Of a DNA stretch of 48,522 nt, positions 17,125-25,600 are shown one piece after another. A program made the translations under genes and the position numbers. The notes beneath the pieces were generated by a model. That model did not search any database. It was not told the origin of the DNA and was given only the letters and a program-made list of their open reading frames with translations. The stretch spans positions 1 to 48,522 of the forward strand of contig CADCWL010000256.1 of NCBI GenBank assembly GCA_902806405.1, read 5' to 3'. Positions within the stretch are counted from its first letter, which is position 1. Each line of letters begins with the position of its first letter. Source of the DNA: an uncultured Thermomicrobiales bacterium. Its GTDB lineage: Bacteria; Chloroflexota; Chloroflexia; Thermomicrobiales; UBA6265.

Positions 17125-17913
17125 ATGTGGAACGGGCGGACGGTCTCGGTCGTGCTGATGACCTACGCCGAACGCGACTCCATCCGCGGCGTGATCGAGG
17201 GATTCTTCGCGACCGGCGTGGTCGACGAGGTGCTGGTCGTCAACAACAACGCCCAGGCCGGAACCGCCGAGGAGGTGGCCCGTACGCGGGCGCTCCAGGT
17301 CTTCGAGCCGAAGCAGGGCTACGGCCACGCCACCCAGCGCGGCCTCGCCGAGGCAAGCGGCGACCTGATCATCCTGGCCGAGCCGGACGGCACCTTCCTC
17401 CCCGCCGACGTCTTCAAGCTCCTTGTCTACGGCGACGACTGCGATGCCGTCTTCGGCACCCGCACGACCCGCGAGCTGATCTGGCGCGGCGCGAACATGG
17501 GCGCTCCGCTCAAGTGGGGCAACTGGGCCGTCGCCAAGCTGGTCGAGGTCCTCTTCAACACGAGCCACCTCAGCGACGTTGGCTGCACCTACCGCCTCCT
17601 CCACCGGGACCTCGCACGGCGGCTGGCACCCCGCTTCACGGTCGGCGGCAGCCACTTCGGACCGGAGTTGATGCTGCTGACGATCGTCTCCGGTGCCCGC
17701 TTCGTCGAGGTGCCGGTCAACTATCTGCCGCGAGTCGGCGTCTCCTCCGTCACCGGCGACCTCGCGAAGGCGATCCGGCTCGGCGTCCAGATGGTCGCCT
17801 TCATCCTCCGGTTCCGGCTGGCAACCGTCGGCCGCGCCGACCGCCCCGATCTGCCGCGGCCGGTCGACCGAGCCCCCATCGACTCGCCCGCAACGGGCGG
17901 AGACCGGTCGTGA
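17125..17913 (+). CDS. Family 2 glycosyltransferase, DPM-like
   Basis: Predicted polyprenyl-phosphate sugar synthase-type GT2 enzyme using a nucleotide sugar at the cytoplasmic face. The 262-aa protein has TVSVVLMTYAERDSIRGVI at the N-terminus, VVNNNAQAGTAEEV, QGYGHATQRGLAEASGD, the metal-binding EPDGT (86-90), SDVGCTYRLLHRDLARRL and VEVPVNYLPRVGVSSVTGD. These are the blocks of dolichyl-phosphate mannose/glucose synthases. There is no C-terminal membrane domain. ATG 17125 has GGGGGAG about 8 nt upstream; a weak -10 TAAGAT lies at 17072-17077. Its stop overlaps the next gene by 4 nt and a GT-C membrane protein follows, suggesting a lipid-linked glycosylation cassette. The sugar is unknown. Confidence 0.87.
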   Translation: MWNGRTVSVVLMTYAERDSIRGVIEGFFATGVVDEVLVVNNNAQAGTAEEVARTRALQVFEPKQGYGHATQRGLAEASGDLIILAEPDGTFLPADVFKLLVYGDDCDAVFGTRTTRELIWRGANMGAPLKWGNWAVAKLVEVLFNTSHLSDVGCTYRLLHRDLARRLAPRFTVGGSHFGPELMLLTIVSGARFVEVPVNYLPRVGVSSVTGDLAKAIRLGVQMVAFILRFRLATVGRADRPDLPRPVDRAPIDSPATGGDRS

Positions 17914-18635
17914 GCCAGACCGGGCCGGCGCCGGCCGCCGCCGGCACCCCGACCGACTTCGATGCCATCGCCGGGGAGTACGACGGGAGCCTCCCGGCCC
18001 ACGTCGTCGCCCACTACCTGGCGAAGCGCCTCGCCTTCATCGAGCGGCACACCCGGCCCGGCCCGGCGCTCGACCTCGGGTGCGGCACCGGGCTCCTCGC
18101 GGCGCGGGTCGCCGCCGCCGGCTACGCGGTGACGGGGCTCGACCCCTCCCGGGGGATGCTGCGGGAGCTGCGCCGCCGCTCGCCGGAGGTCGCGGCCGTC
18201 GCCGCCGACGGGACCGCGCTCCCCTTCCCCGACGATGCCTTCGCCCTGACGTACTGCGTTGCCGTCCTCCACCACGTCGCCGCGGCGGCGGCGGTGCGCG
18301 CGACCCTGCGGGAGATGGCGCGGGTGACGCGGCCGGGGGGGCACGTCCTCGTCTGGGACCACAACCCGCGCAACCCCTACTGGCCGCTGCTGATGCGGCG
18401 GGTGCCGCAGGACACCGGCGCCGAGCGCCTGATTCCGGAGGCGGAGATCGTGGCCGGCCTCGCCGCCGGCGGCGCGCGCCCCGTCCTTACCGCCCAGCTC
18501 GGGCTGGTGCCCGACTTCGTCCCGCGCCCGCTCCTCCCGTCGGTCGCCGCGCTGGAGCGGGCCGTCGAGGCGGTGCCGGGGCTGCGCCGGCTCTGCGCGC
18601 ACAACGTGGTGCTGGCGGTCAAGGCGGGGTCCTAG
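17910..18635 (+). CDS. Class I SAM-dependent methyltransferase
   Basis: Small-molecule or lipid methyltransferase of the UbiE/type-11 kind. The 241-aa protein has FDAIAGEYDGSLPAHVVAHY, motif I ALDLGCGTGLLA (53-64), GLDPSRGMLRELRRRSPEV, ADGTALPFPDDAFALTYCVA (motif II region) and a post-II segment (EMARVTRPGGHVLVWDHNP). The GTG start at 17910 overlaps the preceding glycosyltransferase TGA by 4 nt, so translation is probably coupled. Placement between a DPM-like transferase and a GT-C protein suggests a glycan or lipid carrier substrate; this is inference from neighbours only. Confidence 0.85.
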   Translation: MSQTGPAPAAAGTPTDFDAIAGEYDGSLPAHVVAHYLAKRLAFIERHTRPGPALDLGCGTGLLAARVAAAGYAVTGLDPSRGMLRELRRRSPEVAAVAADGTALPFPDDAFALTYCVAVLHHVAAAAAVRATLREMARVTRPGGHVLVWDHNPRNPYWPLLMRRVPQDTGAERLIPEAEIVAGLAAGGARPVLTAQLGLVPDFVPRPLLPSVAALERAVEAVPGLRRLCAHNVVLAVKAGS

Positions 18636-18683
18636 GCGGCGGCCCGCTTCAGCCCCTCGACCCGACAGGCGAAGGAACGGCCG

Positions 18684-20540
18684 ATGGCGACCACGACCGA
18701 CGACCCCGCGCGTCCGCCGGTTCGGCGACGTCGTCCGATCCCGCCGGGGGCGCGCCTCCGTCCCTCGCGACCCCTCGTCCGGCGGTCGTCCCGGCGTCGT
18801 GCCCGCTCCGCCGAGGCGCGACGGTCGGCGCTGCGACGGCACGGCGCGATCGGCGCGGTGCTGGCGTGCTACGCGCTGGCGGCGCTGATCGTGCCGACCG
18901 CGACGCCGGCCGCGGTCGGCGACGACTGGGTCTACGCCCGCTCGGTCGAGATCCTGCTCCGGGAGGGGGAACTGCGGGTGCTCGACCTCTCGGTGGTCAC
19001 CCTCCTGTTCCAGATCGTGTGGGGTGCGCTCTTCGCCCTCCTCTTCGGGGAGAGTTTTGGAGTGCTGCGGCTGTCGACGGTGACCATGGTGGGGCTCGGC
19101 GGGTGGGCCTGCTACGGGCTCTGCCGGGAGCTCGGGGTCGACCGCGGACGGAGCGCGCTCGGCGCGGCCGCCTACCTCTTCAACCCGCTCGGCTTCGTCC
19201 TCGCCTTCAGCTTCATGACCGATCCCCACTTCGCCGCACTGTTGGTCGTCGCCAGCCTCGGCTACCTGCGCGGGTTGCGGCCGGGACCGCCCGACCGCCG
19301 CGCGGAGTGGGCCCTGGTCGGCGGCTCGCTGGCGGCGGCGAGCGCATTCCTGGTGCGCCAGCAGGGGGCGCTGATCCCGCTGGCGGTCACCGTCGCCCTG
19401 CTCCTCGCTCGGCGTCTCCGGGCGGACCGGGCGGGCGCGGCGCTCTTCGTCCGGATCAACGCCGCGCCGGCGGTCGCGATCGTCGGCTACTACGTCTGGC
19501 TCTTCTTCGTGAACGGGGTGCCGGAGCAGCAGGGATCGTTCACCCTCCGGATCAGGGAAGCGGGCTGGGCGTCGAGCCAGCTCCTGATCGAGCGGATGAC
19601 CTTCATCGAGACGATGTACGTCGGTCTCTTCGTCCTCCCGATCGCGGCGGCGGCGCTCGTCGGGCTTGGCAGACTGCTGGACGCCCCATCGGCCCTCGGC
19701 TGGGGCATCGTCTTCGGCTGGGCGTGCGTCCTGATCGTCGGCTTGATGGCCTTCGCCGCCTACGGCCGGGACATCCCGCCGATGCCCCGGATGCCGTACG
19801 TGCCGCAGTACCTCGGCCCGACCGGACTCGGGCCGAGCGACCTCCACGGCGGGCGGCGCTGGCTCGTCGGGTGGAGGGCGCTGGACTGGGCGACCGGGGT
19901 CTGCGCCGTCGCCTCCCTCCTCTTCGCGCTGGCGGTCTGCCGCCAGGTCGCGCGGCCGGCGCGACCGGACGCCACGCGGCTCGGGGCCGGGGTCCTGGTC
20001 GCGATCGGCGCCTGGCAGGCGATCGGCGTGCTACCGCCCTCTTTCCATTTCCGGGACTGGATCGTCTCCGTCGACCGCTACCTGCTCCCCCTCCTGCCGA
20101 TCGGCGTCTGCCTCATGCTCTGGGCGGTCCGTGAGGTCCGGCTGGCACTCCCCGTGGGCTGGACGGTCGTCGCCGCCTTCGCCGTCTTCTCCGTCGCCGG
20201 CACGCGCGACTTCCTCGTCCTCCAGGGAGCCACCTGGGAGTTGGCGCGGACCACGACCCAGCAACGGGGCGTGCCATTGACGAAGCTGGACGGGGGCGCC
20301 TCCTGGGGCGGCTACCACCTCTGGGAGTACTCGCACCGCTACGCGATCCCGAACCAGACGCCGGGTGGCCCCTGGTGGATCGACCTGTTCGCGCCCGTTA
20401 TCGACTCGAGCTACGTCGTCGCCAGCGCGCCGATCGGGGGCTACGTCGCCATCGACCGGGTCGCGCATTCCGCCTGGCTGGACGACGACGCGGCGTACCT
20501 GTATCTGCTGCGACGGCGGGACGTGGCGACACCGCCGTAG
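18684..20540 (+). CDS. GT-C type membrane glycosyltransferase, PMT/ArnT-like
   Basis: Predicted polytopic transferase using a polyprenyl-phosphate sugar on the outer side of the membrane. The 618-aa protein has a very basic N-terminal tail of about 55 residues (RRRR and RRSSRRRAR runs), then about 11-12 hydrophobic segments. The first periplasmic loop carries an acidic motif ([20 protein letters not shown]), as in GT39/ArnT-like enzymes. Further hydrophilic loops include [20 protein letters not shown] and [19 protein letters not shown]. The C-terminal about 100 residues are soluble ([20 protein letters not shown]). It follows the methyltransferase by 48 nt. Acceptor (protein, lipid or glycan) is not determinable; the family call is moderate. 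Confidence 0.75.
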   Translation: MATTTDDPARPPVRRRRPIPPGARLRPSRPLVRRSSRRRARSAEARRSALRRHGAIGAVLACYALAALIVPTATPAAVGDDWVYARSVEILLREGELRVLDLSVVTLLFQIVWGALFALLFGESFGVLRLSTVTMVGLGGWACYGLCRELGVDRGRSALGAAAYLFNPLGFVLAFSFMTDPHFAALLVVASLGYLRGLRPGPPDRRAEWALVGGSLAAASAFLVRQQGALIPLAVTVALLLARRLRADRAGAALFVRINAAPAVAIVGYYVWLFFVNGVPEQQGSFTLRIREAGWASSQLLIERMTFIETMYVGLFVLPIAAAALVGLGRLLDAPSALGWGIVFGWACVLIVGLMAFAAYGRDIPPMPRMPYVPQYLGPTGLGPSDLHGGRRWLVGWRALDWATGVCAVASLLFALAVCRQVARPARPDATRLGAGVLVAIGAWQAIGVLPPSFHFRDWIVSVDRYLLPLLPIGVCLMLWAVREVRLALPVGWTVVAAFAVFSVAGTRDFLVLQGATWELARTTTQQRGVPLTKLDGGASWGGYHLWEYSHRYAIPNQTPGGPWWIDLFAPVIDSSYVVASAPIGGYVAIDRVAHSAWLDDDAAYLYLLRRRDVATPP

Positions 20541-20563
20541 ACCTCGGTCCGCCCCGCGGCCGG

Positions 20564-20572
20564 TGCTAGACT
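20564..20572 (+). promoter_or_regulatory. Extended -10 promoter for pdxH
   Basis: TGCTAGACT: -10 TAGACT (20567-20572) with TGn extension, about 45 nt before the pdxH ATG and just past the stop of the preceding gene. Confidence 0.45.
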
Positions 20573-20616
20573 CGGCCGGGGATGAGCCAAAACGGGAGCG
20601 CGACGAGGGGCGGACG

Positions 20617-21255
20617 ATGTCGCTGGCGGACCTACGGCAGGACTACGCGCGAGCGGGGTTGGACGAGACGGACCTCGACCCGGACCCGTTCCGGCAGTTC
20701 GGCGTCTGGTTCGAGCAGGCGCGCGCGGCGGACGTCCCGGAGCCGAACGCGATGACCCTGGCGACGGCGGGCCGGGACGGGACACCCTCGGCCCGGATCG
20801 TCCTCCTCAAAGGCTTCGACGAGCGCGGCTTCGTCTTCTACAGCAACCACGGGAGCCAGAAGGGGCGGAATCTGGCGGAGAACCCGCGGGCGGCGCTCAC
20901 GTTCTACTGGCCGGCGCTGGAGCGGCAGGTGCGGATCGCCGGGGAGGTCGCCCACGTCTCGCGGGAGGAGTCGCGGCGCTACTTCGAGAGCCGACCGCTC
21001 AACAGCCGCCTCGGCTCCTCCCTCTCCCGGCAGAGCGAGCCGATCCCCGACCGCTCCGTGCTGGAGGCGGAGATGCTCCGCCTCCAGGCCGTCCACGCCG
21101 ACGGCAACGTCCCGTTGCCCGACTTCTGGGGCGGCTACCGCGTCGCCCCGGCCTCGGTCGAGTTCTGGCAGGGGAGGCCGAGCCGGCTCCACGACCGGTT
21201 GCGCTACGTCCGCACCACCAACGGAGCGTGGCGGGTGGAGCGGCTGTCGCCGTAG
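20617..21255 (+). CDS. pdxH: Pyridoxine/pyridoxamine 5'-phosphate oxidase
   Basis: FMN enzyme that oxidises PNP or PMP to pyridoxal 5'-phosphate. The 212-aa length matches the family. Motifs: [20 protein letters not shown] at the N-terminus, [40 protein letters not shown] (FMN phosphate contact), [17 protein letters not shown] and the C-terminal [20 protein letters not shown] with [11 protein letters not shown] 20617 places [10 protein letters not shown] at the usual start; GAGGGG lies 7 nt upstream. It stands alone between the glycosyltransferase cassette and an SDR gene. Confidence 0.96.
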   Translation: MSLADLRQDYARAGLDETDLDPDPFRQFGVWFEQARAADVPEPNAMTLATAGRDGTPSARIVLLKGFDERGFVFYSNHGSQKGRNLAENPRAALTFYWPALERQVRIAGEVAHVSREESRRYFESRPLNSRLGSSLSRQSEPIPDRSVLEAEMLRLQAVHADGNVPLPDFWGGYRVAPASVEFWQGRPSRLHDRLRYVRTTNGAWRVERLSP

Positions 21256-21782
21256 GGCCGCAGCGGCGAGCGCGTGAGCCCGTCCTCCGATCCGTGGTCC
21301 CTCGGCATCGGTGCCTCTCCCGCCTGGTGTGCCCCGGGTCCCGGCGCCGGCGCGAGGCGCGGTAGCCACACTGGGCCATCGATCTGGAACGGGCACCGAG
21401 AACAGCCACCCCACGATCCCCGAGACGAACACCATCGAGCGCGGCGCCGGCGCCGGGTCGGGCTGGCTCTGGCAGCAGGTCCCGCGCGCGCTCCACCGGC
21501 GCGAGCAGGGCGCGCCCGCGATCTGCTTCACCGGCGCCGCCGCCGAGACCAGGTCGACGAAGACACCGGCCGGCGAGCGGGCGGGGCCCCGTCAAGCCGG
21601 TTGGCCCGCCCGACCCGGTCTTGGCGTCCCCGTCCCTCGGCGCACGCTGAGCGGCGACTCCTCCGGGAGTGTGCCGATCCGCCCGCGTCCTCGGATGTCG
21701 GTCGGCGGGACCCGGAGCGACCGCCGAGGATACAGTTGTTCCCCGCGCGCAGTGGCCCGGTCGCCGGAGGTGGAGATCAAGG
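21256..21782. other. Gene-free gap between pdxH and SDR gene
   Basis: 527 nt. Open frames on both strands are Arg/Ala/Pro-rich and show no motif. A weak -10 (TACAGT, 21731-21736) lies about 45 nt before the SDR start. I see no repeat matching the other families. Decayed coding sequence cannot be excluded. Confidence 0.5.
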
Positions 21783-22784
21783 ATGGACGGATCGAGCACA
21801 TCGCGGGTCGTTGTGGTCACCGGGGCGTCGTCCGGCATCGGACGGGCGGTGGCTCGGGAGTTTGGGGCGCGGGGTGCCCACTTGGGCCTGATCGCCCGGA
21901 ACGAAGAGGGGCTACGCGCCGCGGCCGAGGAGGTCCGCCGGGCGGGCGGCGAGGCGCTGGTCCTGCCGCTGGACGTGGCCGACGCCGCCGCGGTCGAGGC
22001 GGCCGCGGCGCGGGTCGAGGCGGAACTGGGGCCGATCGACGTCTGGGTCAACAACGCGATGGCGACGGTGTTCGCGCCGGTGATGGAGGTGACGGCCGAA
22101 GAGTTTCGGCGCGTCACCGAGGTGACCTACCTCGGCTACGTCCACGGCACGACGGCGGCACTGCGGCGGATGCTGCCGCGCGACGAGGGCACCGTCGTCC
22201 AGATCGGCTCCGCCCTCGCCTACCGCTCGATCCCCCTCCAGGGCGCCTACTGCGCCGCGAAGGCGGCGATCCGCGGCTTCACCGATTCGCTGCGGACGGA
22301 GCTGATCCACGACGGCAGCCGCGTCCGGCTCAGCATGCTGCAGCTCCCGGCGGTGAACACCCCGCAGTCCACCCGCCAGCGCAACAAGCTCCCGCGCCAA
22401 GCGCTGCCGGTGCCGCCGCTCTACACGCCGGAGGCCATCGCGGAGCGCGTCGTCTGGGCCGCCGACCACGCGCCGCGCGAGATGCTGATCGGCCGCCCCA
22501 CGGTGCTCGCGGTCTGGGGCCAGAAGCTCGTCCCGGCCCTGCTGGACCGGTACCTTGGCAAGAAGGGCTACGCGCCGCAGACGACGGACCGGCCGAACGA
22601 GCAGCACGGGCGGGACATCCTCTTCGCGACGCTGCCGGGCGATCCCGGAGCCCACGGCCCCTACCGCGACCAGGAGCGGGGCCCGGACCTTCAGATGCGG
22701 CTGCGCACCCACCCACGCGCGGTCGGCGTCGCGCTCGCGCTCGGAGGGTTGGCCGGGCTTGCGGCGATGGCCCGCCGCGCTTAG
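21783..22784 (+). CDS. Short-chain dehydrogenase/reductase with C-terminal membrane anchor
   Basis: NAD(P)-dependent oxidoreductase of the classical SDR family; substrate unknown. The 333-aa protein has the dinucleotide motif TGASSGIG (13-20), DVWVNNAMATVF (NNA motif near 90), the catalytic triad Ser143, Tyr156 and Lys160 (YCAAK), and LQLPAVNTPQ after it. About 80 residues extend beyond the usual 250-aa fold, including RYLGKKGYAPQTTDRP and ending with a hydrophobic segment (VGVALALGGLAGLAAMA) that could anchor it in the membrane. GGTGGAG about 8 nt before the ATG supports the start. It appears monocistronic and convergent with glgP. Confidence 0.88.
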   Translation: MDGSSTSRVVVVTGASSGIGRAVAREFGARGAHLGLIARNEEGLRAAAEEVRRAGGEALVLPLDVADAAAVEAAAARVEAELGPIDVWVNNAMATVFAPVMEVTAEEFRRVTEVTYLGYVHGTTAALRRMLPRDEGTVVQIGSALAYRSIPLQGAYCAAKAAIRGFTDSLRTELIHDGSRVRLSMLQLPAVNTPQSTRQRNKLPRQALPVPPLYTPEAIAERVVWAADHAPREMLIGRPTVLAVWGQKLVPALLDRYLGKKGYAPQTTDRPNEQHGRDILFATLPGDPGAHGPYRDQERGPDLQMRLRTHPRAVGVALALGGLAGLAAMARRA

Positions 22785-23125
22785 GTCCGCCACCGATTCC
22801 GTCGGGGTCGGGGCAGCGCGCGGGACGGCCACCACCGCCCCAGCGGCCGGTCGGGCGTGCCTGTCGCGAACGACCGCGACCCGGTCCCGGCGGCGCGGGC
22901 AACGCCGCGGACAGGTGGCCAGGCCGCCGGAGAGACGGAGCGGGTCCCTCGCGACCGATCACCACGTCCGCGACCCGCCTACACGGCAGGTCACGCCGCG
23001 CCGACCAGGGTCGGGGGGCGGGCATCGCCCCCCGGTCCAAACCGTGCTGAGACGGTGTGGGACCGGGCGCGACGGCTCGCACCCCGATGCCCCCTCTACC
23101 CCGGCACCCGGCGCTTGAAGGACCG
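22785..23125. terminator. Gap between convergent SDR and glgP genes with hairpin
   Basis: 341 nt with no gene. A perfect GC hairpin, GGGGGGCG (23013-23020) and CGCCCCCC (23026-23033) around GGCAT, lies between the two convergent stops and is a bidirectional terminator candidate lacking a T-run. A similar GACGGGCATCGCCCC element lies at about 31758-31772, also between convergent genes. Confidence 0.4.
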
Positions 23126-25309
23126 CTAGCGCGGCCGGCCGTCCGGTACTTCGTCCTCGCCGCGGGCAGCGGGGAGGTAGAGCCGGTGGACGTAATCGAT
23201 GACCATCCGCTGCGCGGAGAAGGCGGGGGCAACGGTGCGGATCGCCTCCTTGCCCATCTTCGCCCAGGCGCGCGGGATGCCGACCTCATCCCGGTCGTAG
23301 TAGCGGGGGACGACCTCGCGCTCGAGCAGATCGTAGATGGCGTCCGCCTCGTGGGCGTCCTGCGCGCCGTCCTGCGAGGGGTCCGGGACGAGGCCCCAGC
23401 CGTTGGCGTTGTCGGGCGACCAGCCTTCGATCCACCAGCCGTCGAGGATGCTCAAGTTGGCGACCCCGTTCGCGGCCGCCTTCATGCCGCTGGTGCCGCT
23501 CGCCTCCAGTGGCGCCCGCGGGTTGTTGAGCCAGACGTCGACGCCGGCGACGAGGCGGGCGGCGACGCCCATGTCGTAGTCCTCGACGAAGGCGATCCGG
23601 CCCTGGAATCGCGGGTCGCGGGCACGCCAGAAAATCTCCTGGATCAGCTTCTTGCCCCCCTCGTCGGCAGGGTGCGCCTTGCCGGCAAAGACGATCTGGA
23701 CCGGACGCTCGGCGTCGCCGACGATCCGGGCCAGGCGGTCGGCGTCGTGGAAGAGGAGCGTCGCCCGCTTGTAGGTCGCGAAGCGGCGGGCGAAGCCGAT
23801 GGTCAGCGCCTCGGGGTCGAGGAACGGGCCGGCGGCGACGACCTGGCCAGGATCGACGCCTCCCTCCAACCAGCGGCGCCGCGTCCGCTCCCGGACGAAG
23901 TCGAGCAGATCACGCTTCGCCGCCTGGTGGACCGCCCAGAACTCCTCGTCCGGGATCTCGCGGACCGCATCCCACGCGACCGGGTCCTCCTGCCGCTCGC
24001 GCCAATCGGCCGGCAGGGCGCGATCGAGCAGTGCCTGGACGCGGGGGGAGATCCAGGTCGGCAGGTGGACGCCGTTGGTGACGGAGCCGATCGGCACCAG
24101 GGCCGAGTCGGCGCGGGGCCAGAGGTCTTGCCACATGCCGCGGGTGACCTCGCCGTGGCGCTCGCTGACCCCATTGCGGTGGCCGGCGAGGCGCATCGAG
24201 AGGGCGGTCAGGTTGAAGCAGTCGTCGCCTTCGCCGTGCTGACCAAGCGCAAGGAAGGCGGCGCGGTCGATGCCGAGCCCTGGCCAGAAGTGGCCGAAGT
24301 AGCGGTCCATCTGGTCGTGGCCGAAGACGTCGTGACCGGCGGGGACGGGCGTGTGGCTGGTGAAGACGGTGGTGGCGCGGATCTGGGCCTGGGCCTCATC
24401 GAAACCCCGGCCGGCGGCGACCAACTCCCGCACGCGCTCCAGGAGATGGAAGGCAGCGTGCCCCTCGTTGGCGTGCCAGTAGGCCGGGTCGAGCCCCATC
24501 GCCCGCAGCGCACGAACGCCACCGATGCCGAGGATGATCTCCTGCCGCAGGCGGTGCTCGCCGTCGCCCCCGTAGAGGCGGGAGGAGATGGTTCGCGTCC
24601 AGTCCGGGTTCCCCTCGATGTCGGCGTCGAGCAGGAAGATGGGAACGCGGCCGACCTGGACCTTCCAGATGCCAAGGCGGACGGGCGCGTCCGGCCGATC
24701 GAAGGCGACCTCGACGATGGTCGGCGAGCCGTCCGGGTTGGTGATCCGAGTCGTCGGCTCCTCCCACGGCTCGAGATCGGCGGTGACGTCGAGCTGCCAA
24801 CCGTCGTGGGTCAGGCGCTGCCGCAGGTAGCCCTGGCGGTACAGGAGGGAGATGCCGATCAGGGGAAGGCCGAGGTCGCTGGCGGCCTTGGCGTGGTCGC
24901 CGGCGAGGACGCCGAGACCACCGGAGTAGATCGGCAGTGCCGGGTGGAGGCCGAACTCGGCGGAGAAGTAGGCGACCGGCCGCCCGGCCAGCTCGGGCGC
25001 ATGGCGGCCGATCCAGGTGGTGGACGCGCCCGGCTCCGCGCCGCGGGCCGCGTCGAACCGCGCCATGACCGCTTCGTAGGCCGCGACGTAGCCCGGATCG
25101 GCGGCGACCGCTTCGAGCCGCTCCCCGGGGACACGCCGCAGCAACGGCACCGGGTTGTGGTCGAGCGTCTCCCAGAGATGGGGGTCGATCCGGGCGAAGA
25201 GCGCCTCGGCGTCCGGGTGCCAACTCCACCAGAGGTTCTCTGAAAGCTCGTTGAGGCGCGCGATCGGGGCCGGCAGCGTGACCGACCGGGGGCTGGACGT
25301 GGTGACCAT
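23126..25309 (-). CDS. glgP: Alpha-glucan (glycogen/maltodextrin) phosphorylase
   Basis: GT35 enzyme releasing glucose-1-phosphate from storage glucan with a pyridoxal-phosphate cofactor. The 727-aa protein belongs to the shorter branch with an N-terminal DUF3417-type domain (IARLNELSENLWWSWHPDAE). It has AYFSAEFGLHPALPIYSGGL, GDHAKAASDLGLPLIG, YWHANEGHAAFHLLERV, SVTNGVHLPTW and RRFATYKRATLLFHD. The cofactor-binding segment EASGTSGMKAAANGVANLS contains the Schiff-base Lys. The ATG at 25309 has GAGGAG about 9 nt upstream. It is divergent from a GT-C gene; a hairpin and an extended -10 lie upstream. pdxH in the same window makes its cofactor, but no glycogen synthesis gene is present. Confidence 0.94.
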   Translation of the reverse strand: MVTTSSPRSVTLPAPIARLNELSENLWWSWHPDAEALFARIDPHLWETLDHNPVPLLRRVPGERLEAVAADPGYVAAYEAVMARFDAARGAEPGASTTWIGRHAPELAGRPVAYFSAEFGLHPALPIYSGGLGVLAGDHAKAASDLGLPLIGISLLYRQGYLRQRLTHDGWQLDVTADLEPWEEPTTRITNPDGSPTIVEVAFDRPDAPVRLGIWKVQVGRVPIFLLDADIEGNPDWTRTISSRLYGGDGEHRLRQEIILGIGGVRALRAMGLDPAYWHANEGHAAFHLLERVRELVAAGRGFDEAQAQIRATTVFTSHTPVPAGHDVFGHDQMDRYFGHFWPGLGIDRAAFLALGQHGEGDDCFNLTALSMRLAGHRNGVSERHGEVTRGMWQDLWPRADSALVPIGSVTNGVHLPTWISPRVQALLDRALPADWRERQEDPVAWDAVREIPDEEFWAVHQAAKRDLLDFVRERTRRRWLEGGVDPGQVVAAGPFLDPEALTIGFARRFATYKRATLLFHDADRLARIVGDAERPVQIVFAGKAHPADEGGKKLIQEIFWRARDPRFQGRIAFVEDYDMGVAARLVAGVDVWLNNPRAPLEASGTSGMKAAANGVANLSILDGWWIEGWSPDNANGWGLVPDPSQDGAQDAHEADAIYDLLEREVVPRYYDRDEVGIPRAWAKMGKEAIRTVAPAFSAQRMVIDYVHRLYLPAARGEDEVPDGRPR

Positions 25310-25405
25310 CGACCGGGTACTCCTCGGGGGCCGCCCCGCTCGCGGCTCGGACGGCGGACGGATCGGCGAACAACGGCGCGCGCCGCCCTCGCCGCGAACG
25401 CAAGG

Positions 25406-25431
25406 CGCCGTGCCCAGAACAGGGCACGGCG
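25406..25431. promoter_or_regulatory. Hairpin in the glgP leader
   Basis: Perfect 10-bp inverted repeat CGCCGTGCCC (25406-25415) and GGGCACGGCG (25422-25431) around AGAACA. It sits just downstream of the putative glgP -10 and about 100 nt before the start codon, so it may be an operator or a leader hairpin. Confidence 0.4.
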
Positions 25432-25444
25432 GGGACCACGCGGC

Positions 25445-25453
25445 AGCGTACCA
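25445..25453 (-). promoter_or_regulatory. Extended -10 promoter for glgP
   Basis: Minus-strand TGGTACGCT: -10 TACGCT (25450-25445) with TGn extension. Start near 25438 gives a leader of about 130 nt. No -35 match. Confidence 0.4.
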
Positions 25454-25582
25454 CGCAAGGGCGCCTCCGTACGCATCGCGCGCGACCGGCGCGACGGGAG
25501 CGCGGACCCGCCACGGAGCGCCGGTCGCCCCGGTCGCCCGCGAACGGCCACCACCATGGCGATCGGGGCGGTCGGCTCCCTG

Positions 25583-25591
25583 TGCTAGGCT
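25583..25591 (+). promoter_or_regulatory. Extended -10 promoter, leaderless GT-C gene
   Basis: TGCTAGGCT: -10 TAGGCT (25586-25591) with TGn extension. The ATG at 25601 follows after 9 nt, so the transcript would begin at or next to the start codon. Confidence 0.5.
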
Positions 25592-25600
25592 TGGCCCGCG

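Noticed and set aside
20999-22117. Minus-strand open frame opposite pdxH and the SDR gene
   Set aside because: It spans the ends of two solid plus-strand genes and has no motif.
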